From assembly GCA_026874595.1 (NCBI GenBank), contig CM049314.1, positions 29,527,729-29,591,728 on the forward strand: a DNA stretch of 64,000 bases, read 5' to 3'. Position 1 is the stretch's first letter, and every line of letters starts with the position of its first letter. Position numbers and translations under genes: made by a program. The notes under the pieces are model-generated. The model saw only the letters and a list, made by a program, of their open reading frames with translations. It was not told the origin of the DNA and searched no databases. Below, piece after piece: positions 47,876 through 60,800 of the stretch. This DNA is from Sipunculus nudus. Lineage: Eukaryota; Annelida; Sipuncula; Golfingiida; Sipunculidae.

Positions 47876-50474
47876 GAAATTTAATTAAGCTGTTACTAAT
47901 CTATAGCTCCCAACAGAAAAAAAATACCTTCATTTAGCTGTACAACGGCAAGGGAACTAAGCTAGAACTGCTTACTTCCTGCATGCGTCAGTCGTTTTGA
48001 AGTATTATTGACTGATCAGATGAATATTTTAAAGAAAAAATTGAAGGATGAACCGGTAGCTTCGTGAATAGGCCTCCTCGTTGTTCTAATTCAGGACGTG
48101 TAAAATATCCCAGATAACATGTATGTGCCCTTGAGAAATAAATGTAGAAAGGGTAATATTTAGTAGAAAAGGGTTCATGCACCCATTACCACTTGCGCAC
48201 TTAAGAATGGCCACACATTGGCATGGAGCATAGCTTGAACACGAAGAGGAGGAATTATTTTATGTTCAGATGTTATCGACAAAACGATAGAAATACACGT
48301 TTGGAAAACTAAACAAATACATATTGTGTGTTTGTATACATCATATTTTATTTGTCACATGATTTAGATGTTTTGTTGAATATTTTATGCAATTTGTAGG
48401 TTATCGGGAAATGTTTTAAAATAAAATATTCAACAAAAACTACACTAAAATGAGTACAATTGTATGGGAAACATGATCCAGAAAATAGAAGCATATAACA
48501 AAAGGATCATGACAGGAAACGACCAAACGCCCCACGTAAAGAAAAACTGTAACTGCCAGGATAAAAACGGAAACTGCCTAGCCACGGACATAATTTGTAA
48601 AGCCGGCGTGATAACCGAACATCAGACCGCCTGTTACATTGAGTAAGCAAGCGGAAGTTTCAAAACAAGATACAATAACCACAAGAAATCACTGTTCAAT
48701 GAACGATTCGAAAAGGAAACAGAACTTTCTAAATAAATCTGGATCCTAAAACGAAACAACATTAGCCATTCAATCACTTGGCGGAATAATCCAAAATTCC
48801 AGCACAGCGAAGCGCGCATCGAGGCAATGTAATCTCTTTATTGAAGAAAAGAACCACATATTACGCAAAAAAAGCGACCAAACGCAGATAAGTCTGAACA
48901 AGCGCAATGAGTTTATCTCGTAATGCCTCCACTCCCCCCAAAGCCACCAAACCGTGCTTAAAATAATACCAGGAACAGCTGAGTCCCTGTGTTTGACGTC
49001 ACCTCGGGCTGAATGGATCTCCCCCCAGCTGGCGTCTGTGATTGGCTGCATGGTAACAGTCGTTTTCTACTTCTCTTTTGGGCGCACTATCAACAAAACT
49101 GTCAAATGGTCAATGAAGTTGAAAATCAGTGGGCATGGGATGCAAACACAACCAGGACCATTATGTCACTTGTTTTGTATACATTAACGTCTGTTCTATA
49201 ACCATAACATACATTAAGCCCGGGATGACGTCAACTAGTAAATGTATACATTACAAATGATGGTGTCGCAGCTGAAATGAACGTGCTGGAATTCGCGGTT
49301 AGTGTGGGGAACTTTTATATTTGGAAGTTTAATCTTGTAAATAAAGATGTTTTCAACAAAAAGGCGCGCGATCATGCTTGTGAAACGGAAAATTCTCCGG
49401 AATTCGGACTTGTGAAAAAAAGTTGTCTTGCCCGCGTAGCTGTGAAGTTCATTACCTTGTTCTTTTATAATGGGTATATCGTCCATACTCAATGTGTTTA
49501 CGGTTTCTAGGCCATTTTAGTGCTGGAAATGAGTGCCTGTGGTTTGGCAACAGTTACCTGACGATCGTCGTAGTACGCTTGGTTGCACGTTCAAACCAGA
49601 ATTGCGAAAAGTCGAAAGAGGTGGACTGACGATGCACGACTGGTTGTGGGATGACCAAAGACTGGTGGAACAACTACCTTGCGAGCTCCTCTGACCTTAC
49701 ATTTTTCAAATCAGTCGCAACTGGGTTTTGAACATGCCCAAAAACCACCAACGACCACTTTTTCATCCAAAGATCAGCCACGACCCCTGCGATCGATCGC
49801 ACGCTCTTCTTACGATTGTCCAGCGATTCCTCACATTTTCGGTCGTGGATTGGTCGTAACCTGGTCGTAGCTTTGGTGTGACTGGGGCTTCAGACTACCT
49901 GTGTAACACTTGTCTCCACTGGTTTGCTGACTAGGACACATCTAGCATAAGACTTCATAATTATTTACATTAACTTTACAGTTTAATCTTGTATATTTCA
50001 CGTCGGGAGGATTCATAAGAGGTTAGTTATACTGTCACCGGACAAACAAACCGGGAATTTAGCTCAATATGAAGAGGAGACTGCTGGTGGTTTAATTGAT
50101 CTCAATGGCCTCAGATGTTGGCGTGGATCTTAAATTTGATCCTGATTCAGGAGGGTCAGCAAGAATACTTACAAATGTAAAGTCACTGATGCACGAATGA
50201 ACCTGGGAATATGAGCTAAATAAGTGAATGCAAGCAAGGGTTTTTGGATGATCTCACAATAGAGACCTCCATACGGCGGAGGCCTGCATTTCTTTAAATG
50301 CAGAATTATAGTTATACTCTGATGCCAACAATTAGAATAAATTAGATTACACAATACACGCACATGGTAGTAATGCTAACCTCAACTACAGACGGTTGCT
50401 AAAAGAAGCAGTTTCCTTGAAGGTACCCGTGGGTAAAGCTCGAGCATATATTCTCTCACTTACAGAGATACGAA

Positions 50475-50523
<49 letters not shown>

Positions 50524-50976
50524 TATATAATACCATTACTATGATGATTACCGGTAGTAAATTATCGACAATGTGTATAAACTGTGACTGCCTGAAATGT
50601 ATTAATTAGAAATGATGGTCATGTTTGGTCCTGTCTGATTAAAACATAATTAGGTAAACAATTATCCAGAGTGGCAGGCATTCATGCATTACAAACCCTA
50701 TAAGAATACTCTAACTTAAACTCTGAATTTTATAACTAACTAATTTTAAGCAAACTTATATGATTTAGAAAAATATAATATTTTATTTATAAGAACTTTA
50801 CCCAGTCAAAATTCTATTGTGCTGGCCAAGTGTAATAGGCACTTTTGCAATCTGACCATACTGCTAATATTCAATTAGAGTATATTATTTGACGACTGAA
50901 AACAAATATAGTACTACTTTTTTTATATTCATATGTTAAGCTTTGATAATTTGTATATGCACATGAGTATATTTAC
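47156..50976. other. Intergenic, no gene seen
   Basis: (TA)n at 47519-47558, 47807-47871 and 50477-50521; a GGTCGTRGNTTGGTCGTAACC-type repeat at about 49790-49890 ending GTGTGACTGGGG. No spliced gene can be built from the short frames. Confidence 0.5.
50100..50330 (+). repeat. Diverged repeat, partner of 51690-52070
   Basis: Shares with 51690-52070 a TTGATYT...TGGYGTGGATC start, TGCACGAATNNACCTGGGAATATGAGC, and a CACAATAG...TCCATAYGGC end. The partner holds about 170 extra bases between the second and third blocks. Confidence 0.6.
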
Positions 50977-51543
50977 TAGTGGTGAGAGTCGGTTCCTTTT
51001 TCATAATCGATCATCGGTTCGAGCAAACCGATCGATGATCGATTAATAATCAGTTCAGGCAAATATAAAGAAACATGCAGTTTTCTGTGAAACTGTACTT
51101 TCTTGACCAAGCCCGCATGTCTTAGTAATCCAACCTTAAGAAAAAAGTTTGTCTTTTTTATATATTTTCCTATTATTAGTAAAATTGGCTTTTAAAAGTT
51201 TCATTTTTATTATTTATAATAATCAAGAATTAACCACAACCCAAGACATCTACTTGCTGCATAGACCCGGAGAATTTATGGAGCATTTTAACGCCATACT
51301 GCCCATATTGTACAATGTTCATCTCGTTACAAAACTCCCCGCTAATTCTGCAGCTCCCTGCCAGTTCACATAGGTTTATTAGGTCCTCCGTGGTAAACTC
51401 AGGTACATACGAAAGTTATTTGGGAACACAGACTCATTATCATGATTATGATGTAATCGATAGTTGGCTTTGGTAATCGAGCGCTTGAAAGTGGCAGCAA
51501 ACCGACTGACTTTCGATAAAACTCGATGATCGGCCCACCACTA
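50977..51543. mobile_element. 567-bp hAT-like element with 8-bp TSD
   Basis: The left end is TAGTGGTGAGAGTCGGTT; the right end reversed is TAGTGGTGGGCCGATCATCG. The exact direct repeat ATATTTAC flanks it (50969-50976 and 51544-51551). Subterminal CGATCATCG/CGATGATCG motifs are inverted. There is no transposase. Confidence 0.9.
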
Positions 51544-51689
51544 ATATTTACCTCCTGCAGGAGGATATGCGTTCATTCCCGTTCGTGTGTGTGTGTGTTT
51601 GTGTATTTTGTGTTTGTTTAAAACATAACTCGTGCGATCATGAACGGAACATCTTGGAATTTAAGACCATTTCGGGAATAGCCCTTGGA

Positions 51690-52070
51690 CAAATGGATTT
51701 GATTTTGGTGTGGATCCGTCATCTTCTCAGAATTCTGGAGCATCATGAAGGACTATTCACAGATGTTCGGTATCTTATGCACGAATACACCTGGGAATAT
51801 GAGCCAAACGTTAGTAAATGCAGACAAGGTCCAGCCTCATGCGCCGCGCAGTGTGGCCTACAGTCCTCTGCACACGTCACAGTCGAGCACCCAGCACCTC
51901 GGACTGATGGAGTCCAGTTTGTTCGCAAGGCGTTTTTGAAACTTGTGCTCTTATTTCTGAGGTGGGTGGATACACACACCGGTTAGGGAGCATCCCACAA
52001 TAGGGATTTCCATATGGCCGAGGCATGTATCCATTGGGATGCAGATTTCTAGTACATGTATTCATTAAGT
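51690..52070 (+). repeat. Diverged repeat with internal insert
   Basis: The copy of 50100-50330 interrupted by a GC-richer block (about 51832-52000). The 139-residue open frame crossing this region is not supported by the other copy, which has stops, so I do not call a gene. Confidence 0.55.
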
Positions 52071-53292
52071 ATCACTTGCACACCACCCGTCCTTGCGTCG
52101 GGACAGGTGCGGGTGACCGCGATCGAGGCCGTGTTTTCTATCTGACATTGTCCGAGTTTATTGGCATAGTTTAAAAAAAAATCACTATGGTGACCTCGTC
52201 CCATAGAAAATGTCGAGACTTTCGTTAAATTAAAAAAAAAGCTAACACACTGAACATCATTAAAAGGCTTGCACGTTCATTTTACGTAAATGTATTACAA
52301 ATTTTGTTTAATTTATTTTTATTTTCTCCTGGTATATTTAATTAATATATTAACTGACCGTCATGTCATGTTTCCGTAATCATATCTATACCCATTTCGT
52401 CTAGACTTTTATGTAATCATTAACACTTCATTTTTACCATTTTTTGTACAATGTGGCACTTTATCTATATTAAAACCGATCCGTCATATATTAAGTAACC
52501 CTGCTGCATACTGTTTAATATGTAACTAATAAATGTACTTTAAACTTGTACCTTTTAGCCTTGCTTACATCACTGTGCCTACTGTTTATATCCTCTAATT
52601 GTATGATGTAATTTTACTTTAATAATCCTATAGGACAATGCATCTTATTGCAATTTCTCGATGTATATTTCCCCTTATGTAAACAACATTCCATTCTGAT
52701 TGAGGCTATCCTGGAAGATGTTGTGATGAATATAAAAATGTAGTGGTTGCCTTGAGTGACAGTTTGTTATGAGTAGATAAACTCCATGCACAAGCTGAAA
52801 CTCGTAGCTTTTTTTTCTAATTCGTAATCCTTGTCCAGTCAACGTATCTTAACTCGACATCTTAATCGTTTATTTGGAGCCGGGGTCGATCAAATTTGGG
52901 TAACATTTAAACGATTTAATAAGTCAAGAAAAAGAAGATAAGCTGATAGTATACAATAAACTAGTCCAGCTGGCAGTAGCAATTCATAACATATTTAAAC
53001 CTAGTACTTTACATTCATTTTTAAAGATCTAAAAACGTGATTTAGGATATTGTTTCACGTAGTAATTCAAGTTTACACTTCATCCTTGTGAATCAATCCA
53101 AAATATTACTAAATTCGTACAGGGCTATTCTATGGGTATACCTACGTTAACATAAGTAACCTTATTAAAAAGCGAAGCGTCTCTAGTGCATTATGTTTTG
53201 CAGTGATCTATTGTTTTACATTCCCACTCCAAGTGTTAAACCCGTGCCACCTGCTCTCGTTTGTCTGGTTCTTGGTCCTGTGCCAGGACCGG
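52071..53292. other. AT-rich intergenic stretch
   Basis: I see nothing here beyond short A and T runs. Confidence 0.5.
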
Positions 53293-53391
53293 TGTAATCA
53301 GACCAACGAGAGGGTGCAGTTGCGGCTTTAAGACTTGGAGCTTGCTGCATAACGCGATACCGCACTCTGAGTCTCCGTTGGTCTGATTACA
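53293..53391. mobile_element. 100-bp foldback element
   Basis: GTGTAATCAGACCAACGAGAG at the left faces CTCCGTTGGTCTGATTACACT at the right, a stem of about 20 bp with one or two mismatches and a 58-base loop. The hairpin is strong enough to be a MITE or an expressed hairpin RNA. Confidence 0.8.
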
Positions 53392-54019
53392 CTTCTTTGC
53401 CATGTACCAGCCCTGGTGGTGAAACCCGGAGAATCTTTCTATACAAAGCAGCGGTTTAAACGGAGGAGAACGGTAGGACTGCCGGGTATAACCGCTGTCT
53501 TAGCAGTGTACTTTACATGTGATAAATATAATAGATATTCAGGGTTTCATCTTATTACTCACCCATTTTGGTGTTCAGTATGGTTTATTACTTGTGTAAC
53601 AAATCAGATTAACCATAAAGGTTCTTAAACAGTTAATGTTGTTATTCAACTGTCTAACTACTACTTCGATAGATTATTCTATCTCTCTCTTATTACAAAT
53701 GAAAATATAAAAACAGTTTTATTTGAGCAACTGGGGCTAACAAAATCAAATGTAAACAAGAAAAAGGTTTATCTGTGGAACAGATCTGGTATGCCCCCGC
53801 CTATTATGGAAGTAGACCTTCAAGCGGTTTGTCAATGTTGCGAGTTTGGTGAATGTGCCTCAAATTCTTTTAAAGTTTTTGCGTTAACCTCGTTTTAGCA
53901 TGATCGCATCTGTGACCGTGAAAATGCATCCGGGTCATCCTTATTTAAAGTTCACCTAGCATTTCATAAGTTGGATACGTTTCATGAGTATGGTGACTGT
54001 ATATTAATTTGTATTTAAG

Positions 54020-54070
54020 TTATTGCATTAACATCATATATGTGACGGACGGACAGACGGACGAACGGAA
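54020..54070 (+). repeat. GACGGACGGA short repeat
   Basis: A run of GACGGACAGACGGACGAACG-type tetranucleotides closes a dispersed repeat. Confidence 0.8.
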
Positions 54071-54433
54071 AGACGGAAGGGACGGCGGGGGATCAAAAAG
54101 CGTCCTGGAGCTGCAAACCCTGCACGAAATATAGTGACACCTTTACTGATACCTTGTAAGTCGACGGCATGTAGAGTGACGTCATTGTCCTCTGTGACGT
54201 AACGATTTGCACTCCACAGATCGCCATATTTCCATATGCCAAGTCTTGGCTTAAGGTTAGAGGGACGTATTTCCAAGCCCTATATATTATTATATAAGGT
54301 GCACATGTTTGGTGCACTGGAAAAGTATTTTCTAGCGAGTGTTTGGCATCATGTTATACATCAAACTCAAGATCAACACCTGAAATTTAAAAAAAAAAGG
54401 GGGTTCCGTATCTCGATTTTCCGCTAGAGACCA

Positions 54434-54593
54434 GGGGCCTGTTGAAATAACATTTTTCTGGACTTAAGCCCAGTTGCGGGCCTAAATACCATTGTGACAA
54501 TTGTGACGTCATAATGGTTACCATAGTGACACACAGGTGCCCCCGGGCTTAAGTCACCTACATGACTTAAGTCACCTTATTGCAACACACCCC
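54434..54593. mobile_element. 160-bp MITE
   Basis: The 17-base ends GGGGCCTGTTGAAATAA and, reversed, GGGGTGTGTTGCAATAA are inverted repeats with three mismatches. An inner stem (GACTTAAGCCC with GGGCTTAAGTC) continues the foldback. A CA/CT dinucleotide flanks each end. Confidence 0.8.
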
Positions 54594-55597
54594 AGTTTCT
54601 GAAGTTTACTATAGTGCACCACAGGTGTCGCCACCTGTCGAGCCATGCCCACACCACCAGCACTGACACATTCAATATCATCAAACAGCACAAAAAATTA
54701 TGACTACCTCTGAGAAAAAAAAATTGAAAGACTCCTGTCTCCCATCATCCAGAACCAATATATTTTTCCTAATACATTTAATGCCTAACATTCTCTGCTG
54801 CCCGACAATATTTAATGCCTGCTCACTCTTGACGCCACAAAATGGGCCGACCTTGACCGGACCTGGAAATAGGTCCCTCTAACCTTAAACAAATATGGTA
54901 TAAAATATCATAATGAGCTCTTCTCGGAGATACGCTGGGATTTTACCAAAACGTAATCACTTGGAGATTTTCATAATACCAACCTATATGTCAAATTTCA
55001 ATATTATCGTGATACACTTCTTCAGGTATCTTGCGGACAAACACACATACATGATGGAATGAAAACAAAAACCCCTCGCTTCGCTTGCCCCTTCGCCCTG
55101 TTGTGCATATATAAAATGTGTTACGCTACACACGCACCGTTTTATGTTTAATTAAAGTGGATAAACCATATGTGCTGTTAAATTTTGTACAAACCTTAAA
55201 TCTCTGGTTTATAACCTTCTTGTTTTTTCATTAGTTTGCATAACCATTAATGAAGAGTATTCAAAGTGAAAACCAAATAATTGTTTCTCGAGATTTCAGT
55301 TACTGGCAGAGTGGGGTCCAAATGCAATTTGCATTTACAGTTTGCACCTGGGCATTTGCATTTAAATGCAGCGATCTTGAAAAGCCCACACTTGCTATTG
55401 CATTCAAATGCAATGCTGATATAGTGCATGAGTGAAATGCCAAATAAAAATTCCTATTAAATGAATGAAATTAATGGTTTAATTACTGTCAAAGGCCAAG
55501 TTCAGCATTTAAATAAATATATGAATTTTTGTGTATCATCTAAAAGTACCGTTTTCAAAATTTGTTACTCTCCTGAAAAAAATTAATACCCGCATAT

Positions 55598-55690
<93 letters not shown>

Positions 55691-57686
55691 GGTTGAATTT
55701 TGAACTGAACTAATCCTACCTCTTGAGCTTGCCACATGTACAGGTATATTGGATTTATTCAATGGGGTTACCAAGGGTAACTTGGGGGCCATATCTTGTC
55801 TTCTTCTTTAGTCAGGGTAACGACAGTCTAAAAGACTCGTCAGAGCTAGAGTTGTGTCTATCAAAAAAGACACTTTACATGAGATGCAATTCTCTGGCCT
55901 ATTTTAAGGACAATGCTCACCGCATGCATGGATTAGGAATATTGAGTCACACATTTTCAGGTCACATATACGTAGCCATTGCACTATCTTATTATGTTTT
56001 AAATAAAAAATCTGAAACATATGCGTTCTGTAATTAGGGACAGCAGCTAGGTGTTCAGTATTTAAACAGGCTTTGTAATAAGCCTATATCACATTTTAAC
56101 AAGAACCGCTGTGTCAGCTCTTACCATGGCATCCCAACAATCAAATACTGAAGACGTTCAGGATATACTATCAAACAGAGCATTAACTTCATGTGTGACG
56201 CTGATTAAATATGACACATCTAATTGCATTACGAGTGCTCAATATGCACCCAAATAAAACGAACACTACGCAAATATGCTTTATGGAATTACTTCTTAGT
56301 TCTTAATGTTTTGTCTATCTACACTTCTATAGGGATAGCGTACCCACGAAATACGTGTACGACGAGATAAGTATTGCGTACGTTCAAGATACTGATCGAA
56401 AAATAAATAAATTGCTGTATGTTCTATATAGCGTTATATTTCCCACAAGGTGACACAGGTTAACAGAAAGTGGGTGTCGTTCTTGTTATTTTCTATCATC
56501 TTTTACTTTGTCATTGCTGATGCAAATTTTCGGTTTATCACACTAATATGACATGCTCATTTTTCATTTTAAAAAATCCAATTAACAACGAGAGTTCCAT
56601 GTTTTTGTGTGGTAGGCGTGGCAATCACTTAGAACCAATGACAAGAACACCATCAGTGGTACGGTGCAGTTTTCACGCTTTCATTGCTATTCTAACATCT
56701 GCGTTTACAGAGCATTTGTCTTAATTATATTTATAGACTGAGATCCGTGATTGTCATGTGACTCTTTCAGGTTTCAAATTTGAATCTTTTCTCGTGAGTG
56801 TATGTATCCTTATTTTTGATAATTTTATAACAGTCACATAAGAAATGCCAAGGGTAACCAGCTTCCGAGAAAGGGCATGCATCAACATTAATTGATTCTA
56901 AAACAATACACATCATTTGGTGTAATTGTCTTCCGCTTGATTAAGTGACTTCCATTTGTTTTAGAGATTCCCTTTTGGTTCTCTGTTTTTTGTTTGGTAC
57001 AGCGACGTTCGTTTAGTAACATGTACATGTGCTTCATGGACGATTGGTTGGATGATTGACATCACAGAAGAAAGCCAGGGTGCAAGCTACAAAACGGATG
57101 CAGAATTATAAATGTAATTTAAACGAATACAACTAAGATTGGTGTCTGAAGCATTTAAATGTGTAGAAGCAAGTATAGGAGGGCATTTTATCTACATTTT
57201 ATTAGCTTTACTAAAAAAAATTAAATATTCCGAGGTGAGCATGATGATAACATAATCATTATGCCAAACAGGTAACAGGAAATCAACACCAAAGCGAGAT
57301 TTATCGACTTCATTTTATTTTCTTGTAAGAAATATCAGAAGAGGCTGAACCTAAAATTTGGTGGGGGTTGGCTGCTGAGAATCAAAACTTTTTAATTTTT
57401 TTTTCTCATTTTATTGTCTTCACTGAAGACTGTTATAGAGATAGAGTGTATACTTTTCTTGGAACCGCAGGAATGTGCTCTTTAAATAATGTTTAGAAAA
57501 AATATGAGCAAGGCAAGAGTATACTTTTGCTCACTAATACAGTTAATAAAAAATAGTATAAATTAACCTATGATTATTGTATATAACTTTGTTATATTTA
57601 GTATAAAACGGTAACTGGCGATTAGTATTTTTTTCTATAAGACGTTTCTCAACGACAGTCTTGGATTGTGAAAGGGTTCAGGCACC
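54594..57686. other. Intergenic, 3' of the transporter gene
   Basis: Includes a 95-base (TA)n array at 55593-55687 and a short ATTTGCATTTA-rich direct and inverted patch at about 55320-55410. I looked here for a last transporter exon on the minus strand and did not find a convincing one. Confidence 0.45.
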
Positions 57687-57729
57687 TATAAGGGCCATAG
57701 CACAAGATGAGGAGTGTAACGTGTGTTAC

Positions 57730-57829
57730 CTAATAGAGAACATCCTGACACGACCGAGTACAAACCCAACCAGCCGGTCACAGGAAGTACTGTAACAGCA
57801 AGCATTGCCCCAAATACGTATGCACCGGC
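57730..57829 (-). CDS. MFS transporter exon f (TM11-TM12)
   Basis: Acceptor CTTGCAG, then AGAYVFGAMLAVTVLPVTG, WLGLYSVVSGCSLL. A donor G/GTAACA follows at 57730. If it is unused, the frame runs 14 more codons to TAG at 57687. I could not find a following exon. Confidence 0.7.
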
Positions 57830-60800
57830 CTGCAAGAAATATTTGCAGTTTAGTTAACACCTATATATGTTAATACAATTGTTGATTATGCAATGATTTT
57901 TTTCCCCCATTTAGAGTATGTATCAGTCAAGCTACAAATGACACAACTGTTTTCTAGAATAGTAATATGGACGTAATATTGTATAAGTAGTTACTACTCG
58001 TGCGGGTAGCCAAACAAGTGACTCAATATTATCAGAACCTAAGATAGAGAATACATATAAATTTATATGAATCTTGTCCAATGCATTAATTATAGCTAAC
58101 AAGGGCAGATTAATCATACATTAAATATATTTATGTACTTCCAAGTCTATGGACCTTCATTATAGAAACGGACACGCAATATGTCACTTAATATATAAAT
58201 AAACGATATTTAAATTCAGTCGATATTAGCGGTCACTTTTATGGCTAGAAAAACGGAACTACTGTGAAATGACAAATGCCGAATGATGTGTATGACTACT
58301 AACCTGAGATGTGTAGATAAGACCTATTTAGTTGCAAGATCTGAGTTCCCAAAGGTGTCTGATATAACCGTTGACATCAAGGGAAAAATTCCGGGATATG
58401 TGAGGAACATCAAACAGACCCAGGTAAATGTCATTGGTTTCTGTCCTGCTCCTGACAATGGGCACACTAGAAACGTCATATTCAGAATAATGGTAGTCCC
58501 ACATAAACCAAGCACAACGGCCTGAAACGAAAATAGAACAAGTAAGGCAGAACTTCGTTTATCTGGAAGGTTTATTGTGCAAGGCTTTTGTTCGGATAAA
58601 TGTTTGTTAAGATAAACGATACCGCAAGATTCACTATGACTGCCAACCTGGATTTAACCAGATACTGACAGACAATTTATCATTTGAAATTCCTTGAAAT
58701 TATTGCTAATGATCGAGAAAATCAGAATTTCAAATAACGGTTAATAATTTGGTTCTCAGTTTTCCATTTTAGGTTAATGGTTTTCAGATAAATGGTGCTC
58801 GGATGAACGACGCTCTACTGTACTTTATTTCAAGCTTCATCAAGAGGATAAATGATAATACTCATTACCAAACCCATCATAAAATATACAGGGATACTTG
58901 CTTATTCATTTAAACATAAGTTAAAAAGCTAACTAATATAAATGGATTTTGAAAAGGCTTTTATCTTTATAATGGACCAGACATGGGTCGAATACAGGAG
59001 AAATGTAATCGAATAAGAATACGAATACAGCAGGGGTACACGAAAAGGAATACAAATACTCCAAAACAGAAATGTATTCGAATACGAATACGAATACAAA
59101 TATAAATGTATTCATGATAATCAATGGAATACAATTTACTGAAACAAAAAGAAAGTATCAAGTTTCATTTTTGTTTAATACTATAAAATGCAATCATCAT
59201 ATACTCACACTTGCAAAAAGCATTTTAGTCCAAAATTAAAAATATTCATGTAATCCGCTGTGTATGTATACATTTCCAAACGCATAATGACGGAGTATTA
59301 TATATTTTGGTAGTTTGTTACATAAAATATATAAATGAATGTTTCTTTTAGGGATGGGGCAAGGTACTGTTATCTGTACTTGTACCTTTACCTAGGTACA
59401 CAATTCTGAGTATCTGTAGCTGTACCTGGCTGTCATGAGTAGGAAGTACCTTGTACCTGTACCTCGAACTAAAGTTTCTCTACCTGTATGATATAAGGTA
59501 CTCCAGGCACAATTTGATACTGGTAATGGACACCAGGCTTGGGTCAATTGCATGTACAAAGCTGTCACCCCTGTAAGGGCAGTTAGCCATCTTAGGCAGA
59601 GGTAATTACAAAGCATTCATACTTGCTGCCTCTGTAGCTACCTACCTGGCTAGCAAGCTTGTCAACCTCCAGCCTCTAAACAGGAAGTCATTGCAACATT
59701 ATATTATCAGCACAATTGTACAGCAACCAACAAAGGATAGACACAGGGGGTTGCCTACATGCCTCATGTCTTAAGTTGGCTAGTATGTATACTGAACAGG
59801 GTTGGGTCCAGGTACTTGTATCAGTATCTAGGTACACAATTCAGAGTTATGTGAATTACAGGTTTACCAAGATACTGGAATGGACATGAGGTTTGGTCAA
59901 GTAAGGTACTGAGCTATCATCCCTGTCAGGGCTGTTACCTAGACCAGGCAGGGGTAATTTGTAAGCTTTCAACCCTTTGAACTTGAGTGGACTTGGGCTA
60001 GCAGCATGCTTGCCTATCTACCTCCAGCCTCTACACAGGAAGTTCATTATGGCATTATCAGACACAAAGGGTACAGAGCAAAGTATATGGGCAGCGTTGC
60101 TTGCCCCATCTAGATATCTGTTGTGTGTATAAAGAATATTAGTGTAGGATAAATGTAGAAGTAAAGAGGGTCTGACTGATTGAAACGTACATACATATAA
60201 CAGAATAAACACAGAAATAATAATTTAATATGAATAAAGTAAAAAAAGTCAAAATGTGTAAATAAGATTGTTTGTGTGCATGTGTTAAGTGGGTCCAAAT
60301 CAATCACTATTAAAATAATGGCAAAATTTTCCAAATGGATAAAGGACAAAAGGCAAACAACATTAATGTATACTGCATGTATTCATGAAAAGTATTCATG
60401 AATGTGAATACTTCTGCAATATATTTGAATACGAATACCAATACTGAAAATACCTGTATTCGAATACAATGAATACGAATACTGAATACAATTACCCATT
60501 GACTGTAATGGACCAATATTCAGAAATCACTACAGCTGCTAAAGTATGAACAAGGTTTCAGGATACAGAACCACATACCTTATACAAACAAAGTAATTTT
60601 AATAGAGGATGGGCTACTTATTCTTTTCAAGAATCGAGGTTTAAGACAAAACTGTCTCTTTTCACCTTATTTATTTATTCTTGCTTTAGAAATGTCAGCA
60701 ATAATTCTAAAATGAAAGTTGTAAACCTTGGGGTTGTAAAAAAAAATTAAATTTTGTTTGCAGATAACAAAATTATTGAAACTCTAACTGGAGTAACTCA

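Noticed and set aside
51567-51986. 139-residue open frame
   Set aside because: It begins in a GT-rich low-complexity run and spans a repeat whose other copy at 50.1 kb has stops. No recognisable protein.
55723-56037. 104-residue frame as a last transporter exon or small gene
   Set aside because: It is on the plus strand, opposite to the transporter, with no splice context and no family resemblance.
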